This document shows, in pieces, positions 24,221 to 32,366 of a DNA stretch of 64,000 nucleotides. The DNA is from Flavobacterium johnsoniae (GTDB lineage Bacteria; Bacteroidota; Bacteroidia; Flavobacteriales; Flavobacteriaceae): the NCBI RefSeq assembly GCF_001879205.1, contig NZ_MLFK01000007.1, forward strand, positions 496,001 to 560,000, written 5' to 3'. The position numbers and the translations under genes were made by a program. The first letter of the stretch is position 1. Each line of letters starts with the position of its first letter. Below the pieces are notes generated by a model. The model ran no database searches, was not told where the DNA came from, and saw only the letters and a program-made list of their open reading frames with translations.

Positions 24221-25735
24221 ATGAGAGAAATCCATTATATAAGTACTGAAATCATCACTTTAGAAACATTACAAGAGATATTAGTCAATAATAAAACACT
24301 TGAGTTGTCTGAAGAAGCCAAAGTAAACGTTCAAAAATGCCGTGATTATTTAGATAAGAAAATGGCATCGCATTCTGAACCAATTTACGGAATCAATACA
24401 GGTTTTGGATCCCTTTGTAATGTGAAAATCTCGAATGAGAATTTATCACAGCTTCAGGAAAACTTAGTAAAATCTCATGCCTGCGGTACTGGAGAGGAAG
24501 TTCCTGCAGAAATTGTAAAAATGATGCTTCTGCTTAAAATTCAATCTTTAAGCTACGGACATTCGGGAGTGCAATTGCTGACATTGAGCCGTCTGGTTGA
24601 TTTTTACAACAATGATATTTTACCTGTAATTTATACTCAGGGTTCACTTGGGGCTTCTGGAGATTTAGCGCCGCTGGCACATTTATCTTTACCGTTATTA
24701 GGAGAAGGTGAAGTTTATTTTGAAGGAAAGAAAGTGGCTTCTGCCGAAGTTTTAAAGCATTTTAACTGGGAACCAATTGTTTTACAGTCAAAAGAAGGTT
24801 TGGCATTGCTAAACGGAACGCAGTTTATGAGTGCTTATGGCGCACATATTTTAATTAAAGCTTATAAATATTCGTATTTGGCGGATTTAATCGGAACCAT
24901 TTCTTTAGAAGGTTTTGATGGAAGAATTGAACCGTTTAATGAATTGATACATTATATACGTCCGCATAAAGGACAAATCGTAACGGCACAACGTATTACT
25001 GAGTTTTTAGAAGGAAGTGAAATTATCGCACAGGAAAAGAAACACGTTCAGGATCCTTATTCTTTCCGATGCATGCCTCAGGTCCATGGTGCTTCAAAAG
25101 ATGCGATTGATTACGTTAGAAAAGTATTTAAAACCGAAATTAACTCGGTTACCGATAATCCAAATATATTTATTGAAGCTGATCAGATTATTTCGGGAGG
25201 TAATTTCCACGGTCAGCCTTTGGCTTTGGCTTTAGATTTTATGGCTATTGCTTTGGCCGAATTAGGAAGTATTTCTGAAAGAAGAACGTATCAGTTAATT
25301 TCCGGATTGCGTAATCTTCCGGCATTTTTGGTTGATAACCCGGGATTAAATTCTGGTTTCATGATTCCACAATATACTGCAGCGAGTATTGCCAGTCAAA
25401 ACAAACAATTGGCAACGCCTTCTAGTGTCGATAGTATTGTTTCGAGCAACGGACAGGAAGATCATGTGAGCATGGGAGCCAACGGAGCAACAAAAGCCTT
25501 ACGAATTTTAGATAATTTAGAGCGTATTCTGGCTATTGAATTATTGAATGCCTCTCAGGCAATTGCCTACAGAGAACCTTTAAAATCAAGCGATTTCATC
25601 GAAATGTTCCTGAATAGTTACAGAGAAGTGGTGCCTTTGGTAAAAGAAGACAGAATCTTACATATTGACATTAAAAACACCGTTTCATTCTTGGAGAGTT
25701 TCCAAATAGAAAACGATTTGTTAACAATGGCTTAA
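24221..25735 (+). CDS. hutH: Histidine ammonia-lyase
   Basis: About 504 residues from the ATG at 24221 (an in-frame TTG twelve bases earlier is less likely). The MIO prosthetic-group site is in GSLGASGDLAPLAHLSL. The selectivity position reads NLVKSHACGTGE, the Ser-His pair of histidine rather than tyrosine or phenylalanine lyases. Other blocks are YGINTGFGSL and QDPYSFRCMPQVHGA. It deaminates histidine to urocanate, the first step of histidine breakdown. No hutU, hutI or hutG follows; the downstream genes are for phosphate uptake. Confidence 0.93.
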   Translation: MREIHYISTEIITLETLQEILVNNKTLELSEEAKVNVQKCRDYLDKKMASHSEPIYGINTGFGSLCNVKISNENLSQLQENLVKSHACGTGEEVPAEIVKMMLLLKIQSLSYGHSGVQLLTLSRLVDFYNNDILPVIYTQGSLGASGDLAPLAHLSLPLLGEGEVYFEGKKVASAEVLKHFNWEPIVLQSKEGLALLNGTQFMSAYGAHILIKAYKYSYLADLIGTISLEGFDGRIEPFNELIHYIRPHKGQIVTAQRITEFLEGSEIIAQEKKHVQDPYSFRCMPQVHGASKDAIDYVRKVFKTEINSVTDNPNIFIEADQIISGGNFHGQPLALALDFMAIALAELGSISERRTYQLISGLRNLPAFLVDNPGLNSGFMIPQYTAASIASQNKQLATPSSVDSIVSSNGQEDHVSMGANGATKALRILDNLERILAIELLNASQAIAYREPLKSSDFIEMFLNSYREVVPLVKEDRILHIDIKNTVSFLESFQIENDLLTMA

Positions 25736-25756
25736 CATTGTAAAATATTATTGAAG

Positions 25757-25764
25757 TAATTTTG
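25757..25764 (+). promoter_or_regulatory. Probable -7 box of the DUF47-PiT operon (TAATTTTG)
   Basis: TAnnTTTG match 19 bases before the DUF47 ATG, with a TTG 16 bases upstream (25738-25740) that may serve as the -33 element. Confidence 0.55.
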
Positions 25765-25783
25765 CACTATCAAAAATATAAAA

Positions 25784-26428
25784 ATGTCAATAAACAGTAT
25801 TTTCCAATTTTTAGTGCCGAAAGACAAGAAATTCTTTCCACTTTTTGAAGAAGCTTCAAGCAATTTAATTGAATTAGCTTCTAACTTACACGAAGCTGTA
25901 AACCTTCCATTAAAAGAAAGAGAAGTTCTTTTTCAAAAGATTGACGAATTAGAGCAAAAAGGTGAAGACATTACACGTCAAACCAATTTGGAATTAAGCA
26001 GAAATTTTATTACTCCATTTGATAGAGAGGATATTCATACTTTAATTACTTCTATTGATAACGTTGCTGATTACCTTCATGGTGCAGCAAGCCGTATGAG
26101 ATTATATCAGGTTGATAAGATTACAAAATCTATCAGAAAAATGACTGAAATCAATCTTGAAGCTTGTCAAAACATTGACAGTGCTGTAAAAGAATTGAGA
26201 AATTTAAAGAATTTCAAAGTCATCAAAGATGCTTGTGCCAGAATTAATAAACTGGAAAACAAGTCAGATAACGTTTATAATAAAGCAGTTTTTGAAATTT
26301 TTGAAAACGAAACAGATGCTAAAAATATCATTAAATATAAAGAGGTATTGTCTGTTTTAGAATCAGCAACAGATAAATGTAAAAGTGTTGCTAATATACT
26401 AGAATCTATTTCTGTAAAACATTCTTAA
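25784..26428 (+). CDS. DUF47 family (PhoU-like) protein, phosphate transport accessory
   Basis: 214 residues, all-helical PhoU-related fold. Blocks include FFPLFEEASSNLIELASNLHEAV, EQKGEDITRQTNLELSRNFITPFDREDIHTLITSIDNVADYLHGAA and the C-terminal YKEVLSVLESATDKCKSVANILESISVKHS. DUF47 proteins are regularly encoded just before PiT transporters, as here with 30 bases between, and are thought to modulate them. Cytosolic. Confidence 0.93.
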   Translation: MSINSIFQFLVPKDKKFFPLFEEASSNLIELASNLHEAVNLPLKEREVLFQKIDELEQKGEDITRQTNLELSRNFITPFDREDIHTLITSIDNVADYLHGAASRMRLYQVDKITKSIRKMTEINLEACQNIDSAVKELRNLKNFKVIKDACARINKLENKSDNVYNKAVFEIFENETDAKNIIKYKEVLSVLESATDKCKSVANILESISVKHS

Positions 26429-26458
26429 TTCAATTTTTCATCCTGAAGTTATAATTTT

Positions 26459-27799
26459 ATGACGCTACTTATATTAATTATAGTATTAGCTTTAATTTTT
26501 GATTACATCAATGGTTTTCATGATGCGGCAAATGCTATAGCGACTGTTGTTGCAACAAAGGTTTTGACGCCTTTTCAGGCCGTTCTTTGGGCAGCATTTT
26601 TTAATTTTTTAGCTTATTGGGTTTTCGGATTTGGTGTTGCAGATACTGTTGCTAAAACAGCGCACACAATGGAAATTAACCTGGTTGTAATTCTCGCCGG
26701 AGTAATTGCTGCAATCTGCTGGAATTTATTGACCTGGTGGTTAGGAATTCCTTCAAGTTCTTCGCATACATTAATTGGAGGTTTTGCAGGAGCGGCCGTT
26801 GCGCACGCTATTGCAGTTCATGGTTTTTCCGGATATGTTGGAGAAGACGGTACAACTCATTATTGGTACGAAATTGTAAGCTGGTATAAGGCTGGAAAAG
26901 ATGGCGGAATGCCGTCTGGGGTTCTTATTATTATTGCGTTTATCGTTTTAGCGCCTTTAATAGGAGCTTTGGCTTCGTATTTAATTTCGATTTGGTTATT
27001 AAATGCTTCCCGTAAAAGTATGGGGCCTAAAATATTCACTATAGCTTTAATGATTGCAACAATTTGGTTTGTATATGTTCAGATGGTTTCTTACGAAGAA
27101 ATTTTAGAGCATGGAAAACCTCGTTTTGATTCTCATTTTTGGAGTGTAATTTTTGATTCGCATAATATTAAATGGTTCTTAGTTGCCTTTATCATTTTAA
27201 CGGTAAGTACATTTTGTTTGATATTTAGCAGTTTAAATCTTCATCAGGCCGATGCTGCTTTGAAAAAAATGCAATTATTATCTTCTGCGGCTTTTAGTTT
27301 AGGTCACGGAGGAAACGATTCTCAAAAAGTAATGGGTATTATTGCTGCAGCTGTGGCAGTATATATCAATACAAACCCTGGAGTTCACATGGATGCCTGG
27401 TTGGATGTTGTATTGCCTAATGATGATTTAGGAATAAAAGGAGTAATGCCGGGATGGATTCCGTTAGCGTGTTACTCTGCAATTGCAGCAGGAACCTTGA
27501 GTGGTGGATGGAAAATTGTAAAAACAATGGGTTCTAAAATCACAAAGGTAAGTTCGTTTGAAGGGGTTGCTGCTGAAACAGCTGGTGCTTTAACGCTTTA
27601 TTTTACAGAGCACTTAAAAATTCCGGTAAGTACAACGCACACGATTACAGGATCTATTATTGGTGTTGGATTAACAAAACGTGTATCTGCAGTTCGATGG
27701 GGAGTTACAGTAAGTTTAATCTGGGCTTGGGTTTTAACTATTCCAATTTCGGCTATTTTAGCAGGTTTGGTTTACTTTATTCTAAGCGTGTTTATTTAA
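26459..27799 (+). CDS. Inorganic phosphate transporter, PiT family
   Basis: 446 residues with about ten membrane spans. Both copies of the PiT signature are present: GFHDAANAIATVVATKVLTP near the N-terminus and SLGHGGNDSQKVMGIIAAA in the second half. A second pair of blocks is GIPSSSSHTLIGG and KIPVSTTHTITGSIIG. It carries phosphate across the inner membrane with a cation. A periplasmic insert with Lys/Asp-rich sequence follows the third span. Second gene of the DUF47-PiT operon, ending at a strong terminator. Confidence 0.95.
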   Translation: MTLLILIIVLALIFDYINGFHDAANAIATVVATKVLTPFQAVLWAAFFNFLAYWVFGFGVADTVAKTAHTMEINLVVILAGVIAAICWNLLTWWLGIPSSSSHTLIGGFAGAAVAHAIAVHGFSGYVGEDGTTHYWYEIVSWYKAGKDGGMPSGVLIIIAFIVLAPLIGALASYLISIWLLNASRKSMGPKIFTIALMIATIWFVYVQMVSYEEILEHGKPRFDSHFWSVIFDSHNIKWFLVAFIILTVSTFCLIFSSLNLHQADAALKKMQLLSSAAFSLGHGGNDSQKVMGIIAAAVAVYINTNPGVHMDAWLDVVLPNDDLGIKGVMPGWIPLACYSAIAAGTLSGGWKIVKTMGSKITKVSSFEGVAAETAGALTLYFTEHLKIPVSTTHTITGSIIGVGLTKRVSAVRWGVTVSLIWAWVLTIPISAILAGLVYFILSVFI

Positions 27800-27846
27800 A
27801 AGATTATTTTGAAATGTGAGATGTAAATCATATTTCGCCTAAATAT

Positions 27847-27880
27847 AAAAAGCCGATTTCATCTGAAATCGGCTTTTTTT
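27847..27880 (+). terminator. Terminator of the phosphate uptake operon
   Basis: Stem AGCCGATTTC / GAAATCGGCT, extended by A/T pairs, with a four-base loop, then a T run. Confidence 0.93.
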
Positions 27881-27916
27881 GTTTTTTAAAAGATCTTTTT
27901 CGATATTATAAAATGA

Positions 27917-27924
27917 TATATTTG
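27917..27924 (+). promoter_or_regulatory. Probable -7 box of the SUKH/HEAT gene (TATATTTG)
   Basis: TAnnTTTG match 21 bases before the ATG at 27946. Confidence 0.5.
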
Positions 27925-27945
27925 ATGACAATTTAAAAGCCATTT

Positions 27946-29313
27946 ATGACAGATCAAAAAACTTTAAGCCAAATAGAAAGAATAAAAAAGAAACTGATTT
28001 TAGCCAAAGAAATTGATAAAGATTTTGAAATATTTGGTGCAGACAGCCACGAATATGTTGTAGGTGAAAAGGTGAAAGATGAAGATATTTTAGAATTTGA
28101 AAGCAATTATAATGTTTCTCTTCCGGACTGTTATAAAGCCTTTTTGCTGTATATAGGAAACGGCGGGAAATCTTATCAGAATTCGGCAGCGGGACCTTCA
28201 TACGGAATATTTCCTCTGGGAGAAAATGTGGATGAATTTGTTTATGCTGACCCGAAAAAATATTTAAAAGAAGACTGTAAGTTATACCCGGAAATGAGCG
28301 ATGAATTCTGGGCAGATCTGACCAGAGATATTGATGAAAATGAAGATATTTCTAACGAAGATTTTGAAGCTGAATTAGGAAAAATCTATTCAGGGATTCT
28401 TCCTATTGGCACCCAAGGCTGTACGTATTACTATGGACTTGTTTTAAACGGTGTGTTTAAAGGCCGAATTGTGAATGTCGATTTAGACCGGGAGAAACCC
28501 TTTTTTACCTTTGAATCTAATTTTCTGGATTGGTACGAACGCTGGCTTGACGAAATTACATCTGAAAGCATGACAGCGGAGACAGATTTGTTTCATTATA
28601 CATTGGGTGGTTCTGTGTCGCATATTTTGAATGTATTTAGTACTTCAAACGACGAGCAAATTAAATTAGAATGCTTAACTGGAATTTTAAAAAAGCAAAA
28701 TATTGATTCAAAGATATTAGATGTTTTAGAAGAAGAACATAAATCAAAAGGTGAAATCGGGAAAAAGCTGCTTCAGGTGCTTGTGAAATTTGATTACAAT
28801 CGTGCTCGCCCTTATTTATTTGATTTTGCTAAAGAGGATGTTTTAAGTGTCTTTCAATTTGTGTTTTGGTATGCAAAAGACAGAAGTTCTGACTGGCTTG
28901 AATTTATAAAGCAAAATATTGAAAGAATAAATGATGAAAAAACATTTCAATTTTGCACTTATCTGCTGCAAGAAATGAAGCTGGATTATGGAGGTGTTAT
29001 TGTTCCTTTTTCGTTAAATGAAAACAAGGAAATAAGAAGACAGCTTTATTATTCACTTGGACAATTAGAAAATAAAAGGGATTATCTTGATACTTTTATA
29101 ATGGGCTTAAAAGACGATTCTAATTGGGTGATTCATTCTGCATTACAGGCTTTGGAAGGGGTAGAAGATGTTAAGCTTCTAAATCATTACAAGAGGATTG
29201 CTGAGAGATTTCCAAAAGAACAGGATTATATTTTAACCAATCTGGATCATAGGCTTAAACCATTTGGTTTAACTCATAAAACAATAAAAAAAATCGATAT
29301 TGATAACTATTAA
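27946..29313 (+). CDS. SMI1/KNR4 (SUKH) family protein with HEAT-like C-terminal part
   Basis: 455 residues. Residues ~40-200 look like an SMI1/KNR4 (SUKH) domain: DEDILEFESNYNVSLPDCYKAFLLYIGNGG, then GIFPLGE and the later ILPIGTQGCTYYYGLVLNG. The rest is helical and ends in HEAT-like segments (GLKDDSNWVIHSALQALEGVEDVKLLNHYKRIAERFP). SUKH proteins often serve as immunity proteins against contact toxins, but also occur as general cytosolic adaptors. No polymorphic toxin gene is next to it, and it has its own promoter and terminator, so a housekeeping or orphan immunity role are both open. Confidence 0.78.
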   Translation: MTDQKTLSQIERIKKKLILAKEIDKDFEIFGADSHEYVVGEKVKDEDILEFESNYNVSLPDCYKAFLLYIGNGGKSYQNSAAGPSYGIFPLGENVDEFVYADPKKYLKEDCKLYPEMSDEFWADLTRDIDENEDISNEDFEAELGKIYSGILPIGTQGCTYYYGLVLNGVFKGRIVNVDLDREKPFFTFESNFLDWYERWLDEITSESMTAETDLFHYTLGGSVSHILNVFSTSNDEQIKLECLTGILKKQNIDSKILDVLEEEHKSKGEIGKKLLQVLVKFDYNRARPYLFDFAKEDVLSVFQFVFWYAKDRSSDWLEFIKQNIERINDEKTFQFCTYLLQEMKLDYGGVIVPFSLNENKEIRRQLYYSLGQLENKRDYLDTFIMGLKDDSNWVIHSALQALEGVEDVKLLNHYKRIAERFPKEQDYILTNLDHRLKPFGLTHKTIKKIDIDNY

Positions 29314-29325
29314 GATCAGAAATGC

Positions 29326-29356
29326 AAAGACCGATTTCAATTTGAAATCGGTCTTT
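29326..29356 (+). terminator. Terminator, probably bidirectional
   Basis: Stem AAAGACCGATTTC / GAAATCGGTCTTT with a five-base loop between two convergent genes. Confidence 0.85.
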
Positions 29357-29380
29357 TGTATTATCAGAATCTTGTGTTTT

Positions 29381-30700
29381 TTATTCTTTTTTAAATAAAA
29401 ATTCCTTTCCGCCTTGTTTTAAAGTCATTTCGTTTTTCTCAGCATTAAATTCTAAAACAATTCCTGCAGCATCAAATTTAAAGATGTTTACAGCGGTTGC
29501 TTCTAAAGGAAATGAAGGCTGGCCAGTTGCCTGAGCAATTAAAGTATTGTCTTTGTTAGAGATGTTTATTTTTAGGGGAATTTGTGATGTTCCGTAGTTT
29601 CCTGAGTATGAATTCAAAATTTCCGGAGTAACGGCAACAGTACTAAAAACAGGCATTGTAAATGGGTTGTTGAAATAAGAACTTAAAGCGCACAGTAATA
29701 TATTATTATTGTCGTAGCCCACTCCGTTTGAAGTTAAGGATATAGCTAATTTTTCAGTTGGGAAATAGCCTGCAATAGATCTAAAACCATCAATTCCTCC
29801 TGTGTGTCCGTAACTTTTTCTTTCGAAATAAGGAAACTCCAAAATTCCCATTCCAAATTTGTCTTTAATGGTTTTCATTTGGTTTAAATGCTCGATAGAA
29901 ACTACTTTTCCGGCAAAAAGACTTTCAAAAAAAAGATTTAAATCAACAGGATTAGAAACAACCGCTCCGGCTCCAAGTGGAATTGACATATCGGTTTCGG
30001 TTTCTTTTTTCCATTTTCCGTTGTCAAAAGTATAAGAATAACATTCGTTGTTTTCTAAGTTTATTTTTCCTCCCAAATAAGTATTTTTTAATTGTAAAGG
30101 CTTGGTGATTTTTTGATTTAAAATTTCGCCAAATGGTTTTTTATAAACATCTTCGAGTATAAAAGATAACAAAACGTAGTTTGAATTGCTGTATTGGCCT
30201 TTTGTATTAGGTTCAAAAACAATCTCTCCGGCCGAGATGCGTTCAATCATTTTTGCTTTTGATTGCAATTGAGTGTTCCAGTTTAAATAATCATCTTCGT
30301 TTGTAAAGTCGTGTATACCGCTTCTGTGGTTTAATAAATTGCTAATTGTAATTGTTTTAGCGTTTTTTACTGTTGGGAAATATTTGTCAATAGTTTGATT
30401 TAAATTGATTTTATTTTCTTCAACAGCTTTGAAGATAAGAGAAGCTGTAAATGTTTTAGAAATAGAGCCAATTCTGTATTTAGTATTGATGCTTGATTTT
30501 TTGGAAGTCTCAATATTATCATAACCAATTGATTTGGTATAGATTGTTTTTCCGTTTTCAGAAATGGCAATGCTTCCCATGTACTTGTTGTTTTTTTCTA
30601 AAAGAGTAAACAAGCTGTCAAGTCTTTTAGAATTGAATGTCTGCGAGAAAACATTCCCAGTAATAAATACGAATAAGCATACAATGGTAATTTTTTTCAT
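29381..30700 (-). CDS. Serine hydrolase, class C beta-lactamase-related family
   Basis: 439 residues with a signal peptide (MKKITIVCLFVFITGNVFSQ). The penicillin-binding fold motifs are the SxxK in YRIGSISKTF (~residue 78), the YxN in GQYSNSNYVLLS, and HTGG in KSYGHTGGIDGF. A C-terminal ~90-residue beta domain follows. Such proteins are usually periplasmic or extracellular esterases/peptidases rather than true beta-lactamases. Its ATG overlaps the stop of the HAAS gene by four bases (ATGA), so it is the third gene of a PadR-HAAS-hydrolase operon. Confidence 0.9.
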   Translation of the reverse strand: MKKITIVCLFVFITGNVFSQTFNSKRLDSLFTLLEKNNKYMGSIAISENGKTIYTKSIGYDNIETSKKSSINTKYRIGSISKTFTASLIFKAVEENKINLNQTIDKYFPTVKNAKTITISNLLNHRSGIHDFTNEDDYLNWNTQLQSKAKMIERISAGEIVFEPNTKGQYSNSNYVLLSFILEDVYKKPFGEILNQKITKPLQLKNTYLGGKINLENNECYSYTFDNGKWKKETETDMSIPLGAGAVVSNPVDLNLFFESLFAGKVVSIEHLNQMKTIKDKFGMGILEFPYFERKSYGHTGGIDGFRSIAGYFPTEKLAISLTSNGVGYDNNNILLCALSSYFNNPFTMPVFSTVAVTPEILNSYSGNYGTSQIPLKINISNKDNTLIAQATGQPSFPLEATAVNIFKFDAAGIVLEFNAEKNEMTLKQGGKEFLFKKE

Positions 30701-31314
30701 AAATGTGTTTTTTGATTAATTGATTTTTTGAATTTTAGTAATAGGGTTATTAGGAAATAGAATAAAATGATTGATAAGAGCATTATTGGAATAAACCAGT
30801 TTCCAAGAACTTCTGTGACCTGATAGCTAAATTGGCTTTCAGGAGAGAGCATTCCGAGAATAAAGGGAGAAAATGAATCTTTTTTTACATAAAGACCAAC
30901 AAGCGACGGATTGAAGATTTTAGCAAAAATTAGAAAAACAAAACCGAAAAGAAATAGATACAATACAAAGAAAAAGATATAGGAAATACCATTTGTAAAG
31001 TTTAGGATTAAGGCTTTGAAAACATGAATTGGATTAAATGTTTGCGTGGCTTGTTCCAGTTTTTTGTCGGCAACAAGAGGTTTTAGTACTTCTTCGGGGG
31101 CTCCTAGTTTTTCGGTGATATCCAAAAGAGCATCAATTTCATTTTTCTCTTTATTGTGTTGAACAGCTTCAAAAATATGGCTGTTAAATTCCATATAAAT
31201 ATCTTCCTGGTTGTTTTTTGATAATGATGCCGTGGCTTTTATAATCCGCCTCATATAATCATTATATATTCTCTGCGACGCTTTTTGTTCAAATTTTAAT
31301 TCTTCTATTCTCAT
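30697..31314 (-). CDS. HAAS-type (DUF1700-like) membrane protein, PadR partner
   Basis: 205 residues. N-terminal cytosolic helical domain ~1-95 with NDYMRRIIKATASLSKNNQEDIYMEFNSHI and KLGAPEEVLKPLV, the layout of the HAAS domain commonly coupled to PadR-type regulators. It is followed by two hydrophobic spans (~ISYIFFFVLYLFLFGFVFLI and WFIPIMLLSIILFYFLITLLL). The HAAS domain assignment is by pattern, not search. It overlaps both neighbours by four bases, giving strict translational coupling from regulator to hydrolase. Confidence 0.75.
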   Translation of the reverse strand: MRIEELKFEQKASQRIYNDYMRRIIKATASLSKNNQEDIYMEFNSHIFEAVQHNKEKNEIDALLDITEKLGAPEEVLKPLVADKKLEQATQTFNPIHVFKALILNFTNGISYIFFFVLYLFLFGFVFLIFAKIFNPSLVGLYVKKDSFSPFILGMLSPESQFSYQVTEVLGNWFIPIMLLSIILFYFLITLLLKFKKSINQKTHL

Positions 31315-31646
31315 GGCATGATTTTTTTAATTGATTGCTCCAGATTCGTCCAGTAAATGTTCATCTGATTAAGGGTTTCGATTCCGGCCTCAGTCAAAGC
31401 ATAGTATTTTCTGGGAATGCCGGTTTCTTGTTCTACCCATTTTGAATCAACTAATTCTTCTGTTTTTAACCGATTCATTAAAGGGTAAAGCGTTCCCTCT
31501 GCAATTTCTATTTCGGTATGCTTTCTTATTTGTTCTATAAGCTCATAACCATAATACTCCTGATTTTTGAGTACATTCAGGATAATAAAAGTCAGTGTGC
31601 CTTTCTTAACCTGCGATTTCCAGTTTGTTACAAATGTTTCGTTCAT
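31311..31646 (-). CDS. PadR family transcriptional regulator
   Basis: About 111 residues from the ATG at 31646; an in-frame start six codons upstream exists. Winged helix typical of the short PadR-s2 type: KKGTLTFIILNVLKNQEYYGYELIEQI, EGTLYPLMNRLKTEELVDSKWVEQE, PRKYYALTEAG. Probably represses its own operon in response to an unknown ligand. It is the first gene of the three-gene unit. A pair of direct repeats lies just upstream. Confidence 0.92.
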   Translation of the reverse strand: MNETFVTNWKSQVKKGTLTFIILNVLKNQEYYGYELIEQIRKHTEIEIAEGTLYPLMNRLKTEELVDSKWVEQETGIPRKYYALTEAGIETLNQMNIYWTNLEQSIKKIMP

Positions 31647-31655
31647 TGTGCTAAT

Positions 31656-31685
31656 GTATAACAAAATACATAGTATAACAAAGTA
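31656..31685 (-). promoter_or_regulatory. Direct-repeat operator candidate upstream of padR
   Basis: Two copies of GTATAACAAA(A/G)TA at 31656-31668 and 31673-31685, with 17 bases from start to start and one difference. On the minus strand each copy reads TA(T/C)TTTGTTATAC and contains a TTTG, so the repeats may overlap the promoter. A PadR binding site is a reasonable guess. Confidence 0.5.
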
Positions 31686-31754
31686 TATAGCTAAATGTTT
31701 TTATTTAAAACAGTTAAATTGCTTGTTTTTAGTTAGTTGTGTTTTTGGGCGGAA

Positions 31755-32270
31755 TTATTTTCTAAGGTTTTTGTGATTGTGCTTGCGCTTGAAATGGGAC
31801 TGCTTAAGCTGTTTTTTGTCTTCGGAAATTATACTGATCGTTCCATCAACTTCGAGCATCGCAAGTTTTATATCGGTTAAATGTTCTAATCCATGCTCAC
31901 GAGCTGCTTCTTTTAATTCTTCGTGCGAAATATCTAATTTGCTCAAAGCATTGAAATCTAATATTCCGTTATGAATTAAAACTTCTGGTTTGTCTAGTAA
32001 TAATTCGTTCAGTCCTTTGTATTTATGAGTCAGTTTTTTGATAATGTAATTGATGATGAATAAAGCCAAAGCAGCTACTAAACCTCCCAAAAGACTTGTA
32101 TCTGGCCCAACCATAGCATTTTGAACCGAGTTACTAATCAATAAAATTAAGATAATATCGGCTGTATTTAATTGCGAAAGTTCTTTTTTTCCAAAAACCC
32201 GTAAAGCAATGGTCATGAAAAAATAAACGGCCAAACTTCTTAAAATAATATCTAGATAAGGAAAAATCAT
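31755..32270 (-). CDS. DUF421 (YetF-like) membrane protein
   Basis: About 171 residues from the ATG at 32270. An upstream start would begin inside the transcription terminator of the preceding gene, so the internal ATG is chosen. Three N-terminal spans (YLDIILRSLAVYFFMTIAL, ADIILILLISNSV, LLGGLVAALALFIINYII) precede the cytosolic DUF421 domain: KPEVLIHNGILDFNALSKLDISHEELKEAAREHG and LAMLEVDGTISII. The role is unknown; YetF relatives are found in the inner membrane. A His/Lys-rich tail ends the protein. Confidence 0.88.
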   Translation of the reverse strand: MIFPYLDIILRSLAVYFFMTIALRVFGKKELSQLNTADIILILLISNSVQNAMVGPDTSLLGGLVAALALFIINYIIKKLTHKYKGLNELLLDKPEVLIHNGILDFNALSKLDISHEELKEAAREHGLEHLTDIKLAMLEVDGTISIISEDKKQLKQSHFKRKHNHKNLRK

Positions 32271-32297
32271 GATTCTTAATTTTTTGAATTTAAAAAA

Positions 32298-32330
32298 AGC
32301 TTTGTCAAAGTTCAAAACTTTGACAAAGCT
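32298..32330 (-). terminator. Terminator of the RimK-fusion gene; CTTTGTCAAAG element copy 2
   Basis: 15-base perfect stem AGCTTTGTCAAAGTT / AACTTTGACAAAGCT with a three-base loop, followed on the minus strand by seven T. The core is nearly identical to 6019-6049. Confidence 0.85.
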
Positions 32331-32366
32331 GCTAAATTATGGATGGCTTATTAAGTTAAAATGAAC

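Noticed and set aside
14231..25735. A hut operon formed by the HutD-like and hutH genes
   Set aside because: They are about 9.5 kb apart, on opposite strands, with unrelated genes between; no hutU, hutI or hutG.
29381..30700. Antibiotic-resistance beta-lactamase
   Set aside because: The fold motifs fit the broad serine-hydrolase family; operon context with PadR/HAAS and lack of class-specific features do not support a resistance call.
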